This document shows, one piece after another, positions 33,401 through 45,729 of a DNA stretch of 64,000 nt. The translations under genes and the position numbers were made by a program. The notes under the pieces are model-generated. The model made no database searches. It had not been told where the DNA came from and was given only the letters and a program-made list of their open reading frames with translations. Positions within the stretch are counted from its first letter, which is position 1; each line of letters starts with the position of its first letter. This DNA is from Magnolia sinica (taxonomy: Eukaryota > Streptophyta > Magnoliopsida > Magnoliales > Magnoliaceae), in the NCBI RefSeq assembly GCF_029962835.1, contig NC_080577.1, forward strand, positions 25,960,501 to 26,024,500, written 5' to 3'.

Positions 33401-35095
33401 GATTTAAGGATGGGCAGCAACGTTCGAGCATCTACTTCTCCCTCTCCTCTATGGAAGGCTATTAGAGCCTCTTTCCCCTTGATTGATGATGGGGTTCAAT
33501 GGTCCGTGGGTTAGGGTGATTGTAATTTCTGGGAGACCAACTGGACGGGTTTGGGTGCTCTCTCCTCAGTTGTGGATTTTCCCATTCCGTCCCATTTGCG
33601 GCACATGAAAGTGGCAGACGTCTTTGGCCCAGCAGGCTCTCTCCCTCCTTGCGCTGTCTTCACGCTCCTCCCCCAAAGTGCAATGGAGGCTATACTCAGG
33701 GGAGGCCATGAAATTTCAAACTCCCTCGATCTCTGTGTCTGGCCTTGGGATGCCTCGGGTTGTTTCACTGTCAAGTCGGCATGGCAGATGAGTAGAACAG
33801 TGTCTCCTCCTTTAAACTGGGCTAGAAATATTTGGAACAATAATCTTCCTCCTAAGATCTTGGTGTTTATTTGGAGGCTGTTAAGGAATGCCATCCCCAT
33901 CGACAATCGAGTGCAGAAGAAAGGGGTCCACCTTGCGTCTAAGTGCGAATGCTGTGTCAGCGCGGCCAGCCCTCATCCGGATGAGGAGACCATTCTCCAC
34001 CTTTTCCTTAACAGCTCGTTTGCGATCCAGATATGGGACCAAATGGGCAGAATCTTTGGCATCCCAAACCTGCAAGCGTCTTCAATGGAAGCAAAGCTTT
34101 ATCAATGGTGGCTGCCCCCTGCTTCAGGAAAATCCTTCTCCTCCCTCCAATCCTTTGTCCCTTGTGTAGTTCTCTGGGAAACGTGGAGGGCTAGAAATGA
34201 GGTGCGATTCGACGCCAAGGCCATGAACTTTGTCTCCTCCTTTGCTCGAGTGAAATGGTGGTTGAAGCATCTTGGTGAGGCTTTAAACATCCCGTATCTG
34301 TCAAAGTCTGCCGACTGTTTGATCCTCGAGCGTCTCAACATCCTCAGCCGCCCCCAGTCTTTCCCTACTCCTTCCGTGGTTAGATGGGCCCCGCCCCCTG
34401 CCCACTGGGTCAAGCTAAATACTGACGGTTCAGCTCAGGGGAACCCTGGTCCTTCTAGTGGTGGCAGCTTATGTAGAGGTGATAATGGTGAATTCCTTTT
34501 TGCTTTTTCGTCCAGCTATGGTGAGGGCTCCAATAACCAAGCTGAAATGAGAGCAATTTGGGACGGTTTGATCTACTGCTTCTCTATGGGTTTTTCGATT
34601 GTGGTTGAATCTGACTCTTCCTTGGTGGTGGATATTCTTAATCATTCTTTTAAGCCGTCTTGAAAATGCTTAAACTGGAGGGAAAAAATCATCAATATGA
34701 AGAAATGGGGTCAGTTGTCTTTCATCCACATTTTTCGAGAAGGAAATGCTCCAGCAGATGGGCTGGCCCGTATGGGTAGCGATTCACAAATCTCGGCTTT
34801 CTTCTCTTCCTCGGCCTCTCTCCCGGCTTCGATTAGAGGCTTGTTGTTTCTTGATAAGGTTGGCCTTAGCTCCTTGAGGCTCCCAAAATCTCCAGCTGGA
34901 CCGGTCCCTGGTTAGCCCTGAGTCGGCGCTACTGCCTCTCTGTTTCCTTTTGTTCTTCTTTTTGCTTTTTTTGCTTACCCCATATGATAGGAGGCTCCCT
35001 CTACTTTTTTTTTTTGTTGGGACCGCCTGAAAGCAGTCTATGTACAGTCCTGTTCAACTTTCTAAATGAAATATGAGTTCTGTCGTTAAAAAAAA
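30408..35095 (+). mobile_element. Near-full-length plant LINE (L1 type, RNase H containing), inactivated
   Basis: A 4.69-kb insertion bounded by the same 15 bp on both sides (30393-30407 and 35096-35110), ending in a short A tract. The ORF2 domains are in order. APE endonuclease, from 30705: IWNARGVGNQ, GGDFNAVL, FTWSNNQ, RLDRVL, SSHAPL. Reverse transcriptase, about 31970-32970: LIPK, RLISLCNVMYKI, NIDLEKAYDRVD, GLRQGDPISP. zf-RVT, about 33500-34100. RNase H, about 34400-34780: NTDGSAQGNPGPSSGG, NQAEMRA, ESDSSLVVD, EGNAPADGLAR. The frame is broken by stops at about 31446, 31605, 31969, 32481, 32565, 33513 and 34661 and by frameshifts near 32483 and 32970. The catalytic FADD box reads FVND. 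ORF1 is nearly absent: only a possible C-terminal stub at 30408-30594. Confidence 0.92.
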
Positions 35096-35110
35096 ATGGA
35101 ATTTCATAGA
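35096..35110. repeat. Right target-site duplication of the LINE
   Basis: Second copy of atggaatttcataga, directly after the A tract. Confidence 0.9.
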
Positions 35111-35646
35111 ATTCTTTGTTCATCAGCAGGGAATAGAGATAAACCATAATAAAGTTTGGGCCATTTTGAAAGCTCAACCAAAGGAATAAGAAGAAACTCT
35201 AAAGACTTATTGATCAAATCAATTTTATGCGCTGATCTATCTCTAATTCGATCGAGAAATCAGCACCGCCTTCTCATTCTCCCTATTAATCAAACTAAAG
35301 GTAGGAAAAGAGTTTGTATAATGAAAAGAACATCAAACAACTTTTGAACATATCAATGAATACTTAACTAAACCGCCCGTGTTGAATCTTCCATGAAGAT
35401 ATCAATCGTTCCGGTTATATATCGTGAAAATTGAAGAATCAATTTGAACATTATTGGCTTAGAAAAATGACGATAAAAATGAGTACGCAATTTACTATCT
35501 CTCCAAAACTCTTTATTATACCGACTGATGATATTAAGCTATACAGAAGTTATGCTTGTTCTTGTTCTTTGCCACCATAAAATTTCGGCATGATTTATTC
35601 ATAGATATGATCCATGTTATTACTTCGACCAACCTTATCAAGTCCA
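35111..35646. other. Short AT-rich interval between LINE and Copia LTR
   Basis: I see no gene. It is the flank into which both the LINE (left) and the Copia element (right, flanking pentamer gtcca at 35642-35646) inserted. Confidence 0.4.
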
Positions 35647-37333
35647 TGCAAACTATATGCGGAATTACAAAGGACTATGCTATGCATCAAATATGGAGAT
35701 TAAATAAACTATATAAAAGGCATACCTGATTGAGAAGCCATAGCTATAGAAGATGGCTGGAATCGTCCTCACCTTACACCCTTAAAAAAGCACCGTGTTG
35801 GGATGAAAAGCCTCAGTCATATGTAGTCTTGGGTACCTAGCCTTGTTTATATAACTTGTTGAAGAGTTTAAAACTCATCGAAACTCCTCTTTTTAAGGGC
35901 CTATTTGGATTCACAGTTGCAGGTGTATTGTATGGTATTAATGGGACTGATGTGACAAAAACAGTGTTTGGTTCGAAGTAGCCGACCATGGAATATCACG
36001 CGTGCAAATACCGCGTGGAGCCAAAACTTCTCTGCGATGGTATTGTACTGTCAGACGGCTCCGCTGCCATCTGTACACTCTCTTCATTACATTGTATTCG
36101 TGAGCTGGCAAATTTCAAAAACTGTCAGAGTGTTATCTCCATGAGGAGAATGAGCGATTTTCTACACCACCTCCTCCATAGATCATCTCCGACCTCTTTC
36201 ATGTTGCCATCCAACTCCGAAGCGGCCCTTCCGAAGATCCCTCTGTACATACAGTGGGCATTATAAGTCTCTGAAAGGTTGCCCATTGCAAATTGAGCAT
36301 TCGTGCATCTCATTTGTGTTGCGGAAAGTCGAGGAGAATCTCAACTTCTTTTTTTTTGGTTTTTTGTAAACATCATGATTGGGATTGAAAACTATATCAT
36401 GGTCCGTTTTTGTGAGACATTCAGATCGGGATGGATAATTCGATCACAAATTCACTGATGATGTTTTTGAATTTTTTTCATAATTTAGTTTTTAAATTTC
36501 CATTTTTTGAAATATATTCACTGTTATTTGATGGTCATCATGGATGAACGGTGATCTCAACGTCGGACCCACTTTGCCTCTTCATGCATCTCAGGGTCAT
36601 CGAATGTGAGCTCCACCTATTTTAGCAAATTCTACGGCTAGAAATTGAAGTCCACAAGTGAATCTGGTAGTGAACGATTCCCCCCCTCCAACATATGCCT
36701 TGAGCCGCAATTTTGTTCCTCTACTGCAATAACAACCATTTGGGATGACATCCATGCCGTTAAACACGTCAATCCAAGTTGGGGATAATAGATGAACGGT
36801 CATCATTATTCAATCAAAATGTGATGGACGGCTAGGATTAATCACAACAATAACACTGGGCCCCGCCTGGGATAGAATGTATGAGAGTTTACAAATACGC
36901 TTCATACTACACAGACTACCAATATTTATATGTATATATAATGTGTGGCCCTTATACGTCGTTTCCAAACATTGATCTGTACAAGAAATTGTATATATGC
37001 TAGGACAATACCACCTATCCCAACATTGGTTAGTGGCATGTTTCTGATAGATGTATTCTGAAAATCACCCAATGTATACATGAATAGTACCCGAATACAA
37101 TACAATATACCCTAAACGTGAATCCAAACATACCATAAGGCTCCACACGAATTTGTTAATCCTACTCCAATTAGAACACTATGCGTGTGACACAGTTGTA
37201 GCACATCACCTCTTACATGATTTTAGATGAATCACAACTGAGTGGGGTCCACTGGTACTCCTGATCACACTATCCGACCCTTAGGGCAATTCAGACTATT
37301 GATTAATAAGGCCCTCCTTATATAATTCTTACA
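35647..37333 (-). mobile_element. 3' LTR of a minus-strand Copia element, split by a MITE
   Basis: On the plus strand the LTR begins TGCAAACTATATGCGG and ends ATTCTTACA at 37333. It is homologous along its length to the solo LTR at 21790-22169. It is followed at 37334-37349 by the complement of aagtgggagaa, the classical Copia polypurine tract next to the 3' LTR. This fixes the orientation as minus. Subtracting the MITE gives an LTR of about 445 bp. The outer flanking pentamer is gtcca; its partner lies outside the window. Confidence 0.85.
35897..37135. mobile_element. Harbinger-like MITE (1.24 kb) inside the Copia LTR, TSD TAA
   Basis: The left end reads gggcctatttggattcac. The right end gtgaatccaaacatacca is its approximate reverse complement; the matched inner part tttggattcac is identical. 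TAA lies on both sides (35894-35896 and 37136-37138), the trinucleotide type of PIF/Harbinger elements. Outside the element the LTR text continues (actcctctt..ggctcc), matching the uninterrupted solo LTR (actcctctcggct). The interior has no transposase. Confidence 0.75.
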
Positions 37334-37839
37334 TTCTCCCACTTGTGCTACTTTGATCGATGTCAATAATTAATTTTGGAAACATTGAAAAGATATTAAA
37401 GAAAACAACCAAATGGTTAACCAATATAATTGTTGGATAATACGGGTAATCTGGTCCATCAAGACTATTAGTATTGGATCGCGATACCTATCACAATATT
37501 TAATCTTGAAAAAGTGAGACTAAGCAAGATTACAAGTACTACTAGTCTTAACGACATAGATCAGTAACTAGGAAGTGTGGTAGAAGGATTACACATGTAG
37601 TGTGATGATATGTGCATATCCTTAAGAGGTTCTAGAGCTTTCAAATGTTTCCAACGAGACACAACTTTAGTTCTACTCACTCAGAGTAAACTGTGCATAT
37701 ATAGAGAGAAGCAGAAATTAACTTTATATTAGAATTATTAAAACTTTACCAATAAGATTTCTTCAATGTCTATGAAAATAAAATATACTCAACTCACACT
37801 AACTAATTAATTTATCTGTGAGATCAATGACTCTTATAT

Positions 37840-40469
37840 ATGTTATATGCTCCTGAAATAGCATGATAGGGAGCCCTTTAGTGAGCAAATCCGTATTCAT
37901 CTGCTTAGTGCCGATGAACTCCATAGACACTAGATAATTCTGAACTCTTTCATTTACAACAAGATATTTGATGTTGATATACTTCGACCTTAATGAATGC
38001 TTATTGTTTTAGAGAAGGAAACCGCAGTTGAGTTATCAAAAAAGAGTCTCACTGGTTTTGGGATAGCTCTAATACCCGCAAACCTAAGAAAAAAATGTTG
38101 TAACTAAATTGCATGATTTAATGCTTCATGCAAGTTATGAAATCAACTTCCATGGTGGATAAGGCTTTAGTTGACTATTTCACGATTTTCTAAGACAACC
38201 CCACTAACCATCATGAATATGTAACTTGAGGTGAACTTCTTTTTATCAACGCGGTCAACATAATGTATGTCTGAGTATCTAACCAACTCTAAATGATCAG
38301 ATTTTTTATATGTGAGTCTGAAGTCTTTTGTTCTTGGCATGTACCGCAACACCTTTGCAGCTATATATCCAATGTTGCATTCCTGAATTGGATAAATACC
38401 TGCCCAACATTCCAACTACAAAGGAAATATCCGGTTACGTGCAGACTTGGGCATACATGATGCTCCCTATTATTGACACATACAGAAAATCTTTCGTCCG
38501 ATTCTTTTTTAAATCATTCTTAAGACACTAGAATTGGTCGAATTTATCACTATTTATAATGGACGACTATCCAGGAGCATAATTTTGCATGTCATACCTT
38601 TTGAGTACCCTATTAATATAGGTTCTCTATGACATGCTAAGCAGTCCGCGTAATTTGTCACGGTGTATCTCAATGTCGATTATATAGGAGTGTCACCAAA
38701 ATCATTCATCTCAAACTTTTGAGATATGAATTTCTTGTTATCGTTCAACATTCTTGTATAACTACTAGCCAACAAAATGTCATCAATATATAAAACCAAT
38801 ATGACGAACTTACTCTCATTGATTTTAACATAGATATATTCATCTACAGTATTTTTCTCTAAAACCATATGAGGAAATCACTTCATGAAACTTTTGGTAC
38901 CATTGTCGTGATGCTTAATTTCAACCCATAGATAGATTTCTTTAGTTTACAAACCATACGTTCTAAGCCATCGATTACAAAGCATTCATGTTGTAACATA
39001 TATACGTTTTCGTTTAGATCTCCATTGAGAAACTTAGTCTTTACATCCATCTGATGTAGCTCCAAATTTATATGAGGTACAAGCGCCATTATGATCCTCA
39101 ATGAGTCTTTCTTAGATCCTGGTGAGAAAGTCTCCTTAAAATCAATGTCTTCATGTTGGTTAAAACCCTTGACAACAAGTCTGGCTTTATATCTTTTGAC
39201 ATTACCCATGGAATCCAGTTTGGTTTTAAATACCCATTTACAACCAATCAACTTTATTCCATGGGGTAACTCAACAAGATCATATACTTTGTTATCCTTC
39301 ATGGATTTCTACTCATCGTTCATGGTATGAATCTAATGAGAATGGTTGACACTTTATTTGGCTTGTGTAAAGGATTCATAATCCTTTTCCACCCCCATGT
39401 CAAACTGGTGCTCCTATAGATATATGATGTAATCGTCTCAACTCACATGCCTCATCTCTCTTTCAGATATTCTTAATGGCTTACCCTCTTGAGTGTGATT
39501 TTGATTTTCTTCATTCATGGGTTATATAAGAGGTTCATCCTGGTGATCTGTAGCGACTACAGGCTCAACTATAGGATTCATACCAACGTGGTTCGGAATA
39601 ACCGCCATGCTAGTCACTATCCTTCCTCAAATACAAAATCCCTAATGTTCGATCTCCCATTATTTCTAGTATCCTCAATGAATCTGAAATTTCAAGTCTC
39701 AATAATCCTGATGGAGTGGGAAAGACAGTAGAATTGATAACCTTTTGACATTTCCGGGTATCTTATAAAGAAACAACTTATGGTTCTGTAATCAACTTTC
39801 TTTCATGCGGGTTATAAATTTTGACCTTGACAAAACATCCCCAAACATGTAGATATCGGAGACTTGGATTTCTCCAATTCCACAACTCAAAATGGGTTTT
39901 ACTTGCAACCTTGCTGGGGACCCTGTTAAGGATATAAAATACAGTTTTGATTGAATCACTCCAAAGAGATTCTAGCAGTGTCGAATTGCTTACCATGATA
40001 CGCAACATATTCATAATGGTGTGATTGCATCTTTTAGCCACACCATTATGATTTGGGGTCTCAGGTATAGTGTACTGGACGATAATACAATAATCTTGTA
40101 GGTATCTAGCGAAGGTCCTAGATTGCGACCTGATTTGTCATATATGTCATAGTATTTACCACCACGATCAGACCTGACGACCTTAAACTTCCTATCGAGT
40201 TGATTTTTAACTTAGGGCTTATAAATTTTAAAAGCATCCATAACATCTGATTTTTCACTGATAAGATAAGGTATCTAAAATGAGAGTAGTTATTTATAAA
40301 GGTGATAAAATATTTGTGTCCACTCCAGAATGTTTTAGGGAATGACCTATAAATGTCTGTGTGTATCACTTCTAAAAGTCTCATACTCCTTATTGCACAA
40401 TTCCTTTTTGTTCTAGTCTGTTTACCCTTAATACAATCAACACATACTTTATAGTTGGGAAAGTCTAAA
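37840..40469 (-). pseudogene. Copia pol: integrase, reverse transcriptase and RNase H (degenerate)
   Basis: Read on the minus strand from 40469 downward. The rest of the GAG-pre-integrase comes first (DFPNYKVCVDCIKGKQTRTK), then the integrase core (IHTDIYRSFPKTFWSGHKYF and NHTIMNMLRIMVSNSTLLES). The integrase C-terminal part is YLHVWGCFVKVKIYNP. Reverse transcriptase follows at 39302-38680 (KWVFKTKLDSMGNVKRYKAR, LHQMDVKTKFLNGDL, and the active-site box LYIDDILLAS). RNase H is at 38415-37840, ending in KYINIKYLVV and TDLLTKG. The order INT-RT-RH identifies Copia. Several stops and frameshifts show that it is dead. Its upstream part continues at 62523-63442 after an inserted element. Confidence 0.9.
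40465..40469. repeat. Left TSD (CTAAA) of the inserted giant LTR element
   Basis: ctaaa here and at 62523-62527. The pentamer lies in the Copia reading frame, so deleting the insertion restores the Copia text. Confidence 0.85.
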
Positions 40470-42452
40470 TGTAACACCCTATACTTTGAGTACTCGGGTG
40501 TTACCATTAAACCTTAGGAAGTATTTAGGCATGTAGGAATACAACATATCATCATCAGATAATTCACAAAGAGACCACCTTTGTAAATCATGAACAACTC
40601 TAGAAAATTTCATTAGTTACAACTCTCATCGAGTCAGGTCTAAGATCATTCTAAGAGTCCATTAAAACTCAAGACAAATCCTACTCACCAACCACTTTAT
40701 AAAATAAGAAAATATAAAACAAACTAGTAATTAAATATCTACATCATAGTGTACACATTAACCTAGCAAGATCACAATCCAACCATTAAACTTGACTAAT
40801 GCATTTCGCATTTGTATCGGAACATGTCAAGAAGTCATATTCAAAACAAATCCAAACCACCCGAATTAGATTAGAAAGTTACAGATACCTTGTAATGACC
40901 CAAACCATCACCCTAATGGGCCATTAGACCTTAAAACATTTAAAAATTGGGACCAAATCATTACATCCACCATTCACAATACCTACAACCCTCAACCTAA
41001 TAATACACCACTTATTTCTCACTTAAAATGAAGTTTAGGATATTCAAACTATTAATGTTCAGATTGGAAAGGATCTGACCGTTAAACAGTTAGTAAAGTA
41101 AATGTGTAGTTAGGCTCACAAAAGGAGAAGTATGACCCACCTAAGCATATGAATTGCCTAACAAATGGATGGATGACCTAAAAGGACAAGTAGAATCAAA
41201 TGAACGGTGCAGATTGGCACAGATCACAATGTGGACCCCACGTCTGATCAGTGTGTGTGCACAGATAGTAATTGTAACAACCCATGCCTAATCCTAACTT
41301 AAAACCTAAGAACTAATCTCTTTAAACATTAAACGATTAGATCAGCCCACCTAATAACATAAATCCACCATCAAAAGTGTTTAACTAGGCCCTTCAAGAG
41401 ATCTGATGGTTCATATTTCTCAAATGATCGTGCGGCCCCTTTTTTTAACCGCTACATGTGCACAGACCCATGTACACATGATGTACATGGAACTGACTGT
41501 TGGGTCAAATATAGTCTGACCCGATATATAACTAGAAAAGTGAAATTTCTTACACTTTTCCCGCTGCTCTCAGGTTCAAATGAACACACGTTCATCATCA
41601 CATGATGGCCCACCAACAGGGATCATTGGAGCTCATCACACCAAATCTGACCCGTTCATCAACCTTAGCCAGGAAAATCGACCAAACCCATGGTGAGAAT
41701 CAACAACGATGATCACACCGACCCCCATGAGCAAGGGTCCCGTTCAGTGTGGCGCACGGAACTTCTGATAAGGAGGAGAAAAGCCACGTTGTTCTGCTCT
41801 GTTGGCAGTTTCATTCGCCTCAGTAGCAATCAGAATCACGTCCGCATGCTTTGTAGAAGCTAAGACACCAGTTTTTCGAAAATACCCACTCCCAGCCAAA
41901 AGGCGGAGAGAATATTTCTGTTTTGGGCTAGGAAAATCTCAACTATTTCTTGCCATCTGGAAGGTTCTCTTGAGCAATCCCAGATGTCGGCCTTAGGGCT
42001 CTTTGAAAATCTCGTAGCTAGACGAGAAAATCATGAGAAGCTGACGAGAAAACAGATCGACGCAAAAAGTCCATGTGCGACTAAACTCGATTAATCCACG
42101 GTCCCTCTCTCTTCGTGTAATAGATTCCACAAGCCTCCTGAGTATAATCCAACCCATTTAAACGCCCCCGATCGTCCGATCATCCGATCATTATGAAAAC
42201 ACCATGATCGACCAGTCTTTTCCTCTAAATCGGCCCAAAAACCCACCTCCTTGAAACTATCCCATTTACCAATCCAAAACATCCATCTTGTGGCCCAACT
42301 CATTAGAAAACCCATTTGGGATAATTGTATAGACCCATGCGACTGTTAAACCAAAGTTTAATAGCCCTCAAACTAGCTTTCTCTATCCTTCTCCCGCTAA
42401 TGATACAACTAATCCGTGATTAGTTGTCGGTCCTTCTAGATGTCTAAGAGGG

Positions 42453-42460
42453 TATAAATA
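42453..42460 (+). promoter_or_regulatory. TATA box within the giant LTR
   Basis: ggTATAAATAacc, about 2 kb into the element. Expected for the U3/R border of an LTR. Supports plus-strand orientation. Confidence 0.5.
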
Positions 42461-44179
42461 ACCTTAGGGCAACGAATTCAAAAAGAGAGAAAAGAGGGAA
42501 AAAATATATAAGAAATAAAGAGAGCACTGCTGCTGCTACCACTGGGTGACTCAGTTCGAGTTTGGGCCAGATCTGAGCCGTGTCTCGTGCCTCGAGTCCT
42601 CCTAGCAGAAGAAAAGAAAGAGAGAAAGAATAGAAGAAGAAGATAGAAGATAGAAGAAGGTAGAGTCAAGAGAGGGAGAAAATCTCTCCAGCCAGATTGA
42701 TTTGAACCTGATTCATGTCTGGGTTGCCAAGAACGTGCCGGAGAGGAAGAAGAGTGAGGATGGAAGGGAATGATGTTGCAACACTTTCATTTCAAGTTCG
42801 GGTTGAGTCAGTTGGCGGAGGCTAACTCACTGACTTGTGAGTTGTGGCGAGTTAACTCGTCTAGATATCGAGTCAAGTCTCTGACTCGCTAGCTGGCCAA
42901 GTCCAGACCCTTGCAGGAGAAAGAAGATGATACAGGGACAAGGATGAAGAAAGGAGGAGAGGAAGAAGTGAGAAAGCAAGGGGTTCTCATTGTTTCAAGA
43001 TCAACCCACTGAGTTGACTCAACAACCAACTAAGTTAGCCGAGTCTGGCCTATTACTGGTGCATCCTCGCTCGGCTGTATGAATTATGTTTTGTAAATGG
43101 TGGAGCTATTATTGTTGATTCTGCAAGAATTGAAGAAAACTCGGTTTAAAGTTGGATTGATTCGAAGGATGACCCAATCGCTACACATCCTTGCTAACAA
43201 AGCGAGAATTTGGGTTGATTTCAGTTCGGATAGACTGAGTGTTGCTGCGAAACCCCACTGATTAGACATGTTAAGGAGAGCCGGGCTGGAAACAAGTTGG
43301 GTCGAATCAATCGGGTTCGATTTGGGAGCAAGTGGAGTTGAGGAAGGTGATTGAGGTATGTTAATCTTATACAATTATTGGTGAGTCTAATGCCCTTCAC
43401 ATGCGTGATTAAAGCTCTTTATCTTATAATAGAAATTGAATTGAAGGCTAGTTGAATTAAGAGAGTTAACAACTAAGTGAATCAAACTTGGTTGTAGGAG
43501 CACATTTGATCAAGTTTAATTACAGTTAATTTCTTCTAAAACCTTGCCTAGATTGGAATTGTCCATGTGTAGATTACCCTAAATTCAAGTAAATGCGGAA
43601 ATGAGTTCAAGTTGGAACTAGGTGAAATCGGACTAGTAAAGGAATTGGAGTCTCCAATCATCTAACACAAGATAAGCAGAATTAGGCGATCCGATCTAAA
43701 GGTGAAGATCACCCTTCAAGTTTGTCTACATCTTGATAATTAGCCTAGTTCGTTTATTTCATCTATTGCCTAACATGATACTCGGTGAAATTGATGGTAA
43801 ATGCTAGTTTTTATTTGAAAAATTCTTTATGATGATTGATTGTTGGATTTACATTCGAATACGAATATGCGATGGTCTCAAACATCTCACTTTATATGTG
43901 TATATGCTTTTGATAGTGTGCGTGGCTTGTTTTATCACTTGCGGTTACTTAATGGTATTTTTGGAACCCTTGAACCAGTGGCTATTCTATTAAATAAATT
44001 AAATCAAAGTTGGTTGTGAACCTACCATCTATGGAATTGTTGTGCTTTTATGGCTTTTAGAGTCAATCCCTTTCACCATATCCTAGAATGGACTATTTAC
44101 CTTCTGTGGCTTTGATTGGCTAGTTGCCCTTTGTGGCTTGACGTAATATTTGCCCTATCACTACAAGAAATAGGAATTT

Positions 44180-45030
44180 TACCGACGAAACTTTTACCGA
44201 CGAATTTTTTTTTGTAGGTAAAAAGGACTTTTACCAACGAAAATTATTTTCGTCGGTAAAAGTTTACTTTTAGCGATGAAATTTTAATTTCATAGGTAAA
44301 AGTTTACTTTTATCGACGAACATTGTAATTTCGTAGGTAAAAGTCCTTTTTACCAATGAAAATTTTTGTTGGTAATGGTTATATTGAATTTTTGGAAAAA
44401 AGAATTTCAAAAAATTTACTTTAACCGACGAAATTTAATGTTAGCAGGTAAAAGTGTTTTTCCCGACGGACATAAACCGTCGGCATAAATCCCGTACAAT
44501 GTTGGTACCGACGAAAACTATTGTTGGTGAAAGTGTTTTTCCTAACGGACATGAAACGTCGGCACAAATCCAGTACAATGCTATTACGATGAAAAATAAT
44601 TTCGTTGGTTAATGTATTTTTCCTGACGGACGTCAAACGTCGGCAAAAATCGGGTACAATGTTATTACCGACAAACATGTGTTGGGAAAAGTGTTTTTCC
44701 CGACGGACATGAACCGTCGGCAAAAATCTGGTACGAACTAATATTGCCTTTTACCGACGAATTAAAACCGTCGGAAAAAGGTTCTCGCCAAAGGAAAGAT
44801 TCCTGCCATGACTGAACGCATGACAATTTTGCCGACGAACTAAAACCGTCGGGAAAAGGTTCCCTCCAATGTCCAAAGATTCCTGCCACGATGGAAAGTA
44901 TGAAAGTTTTGCCGATGAAGTAAAACCGTCGGGAAAAGGTTCCCACCACGATGGAAAACACATTTGTAAAATTTTTTCCGACGGCTGATAACCGTCGCTA
45001 ATTGTTTTTACAAAAGCCATCGGTAATAAT
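44180..45030. repeat. Left subterminal repeat array of the outer CACTA
   Basis: Many copies, in both orientations, of a word of the type taccgacgaaa / cgtcggtaaaag. Between 44460 and 45000 it takes the longer form ccgacgg..aaaccgtcgg separated by about 80-120 bp. Subterminal repeats are the transposase binding region of CACTA elements. The open frames here are repeat-derived. Confidence 0.8.
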
Positions 45031-45729
45031 CCTCTATTTTTATGTGTATATATATATAGTTTTTATATCATATGAGTGAAAATTTTTTTTTATATAATTA
45101 AAAAGTAATATTTAAATGATTTGTAATATCACATGAAGAAGAATATTGACAAGTTTAAAATTTTAACAATGTTTGAGAAAAATTTTGAAAATAAAATGAT
45201 GCTTTTGAAGAAAAAAAATTGGCATTTTGAAATTATTGAGAAAAAAATTTGAAATATGAGAAAATATTTTGAAAAATTTCAAATGAAAATTCAGAATTTG
45301 TATTAAATTTTTTTTTTTAGAAATAATTTATAGTAAAAATATTATTTTGTTAAAATGTTTTCAAAATTATGCATTTTGAAAAAGAATGTTATTTTTAAAT
45401 GAAATTGAAATTTATGTTTGCAAAAAAAATTACTAAATTATTAAGCACATCCAGTAATTGTACCTTTAACCATTTTTGGACAATCTAATTAGTTCAGATT
45501 GAAGAGTAAATTACTTCAGATGTTTAAATTAAATTTCACTAAAATTGTTGATCAATCTTGTATGTCCAATATCTTTTTCATATGTAAGCTGGTCGGGAAG
45601 AGTAACTAGTGAAATTGAGTATTGATCAGAAAAATAGTGTGAATGGACCAGACATGTAAAATGGGGCAAATATTTTGGTCAAAATTGTGACCCAATTTTA
45701 TTGACCTTGTGAGAACCTAAGTGTTGATG

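Noticed and set aside
44421-45020. Overlapping minus-strand frames rich in RREKHF and FPDGF words
   Set aside because: They are translations of the CACTA subterminal repeat array and not a repeat protein.
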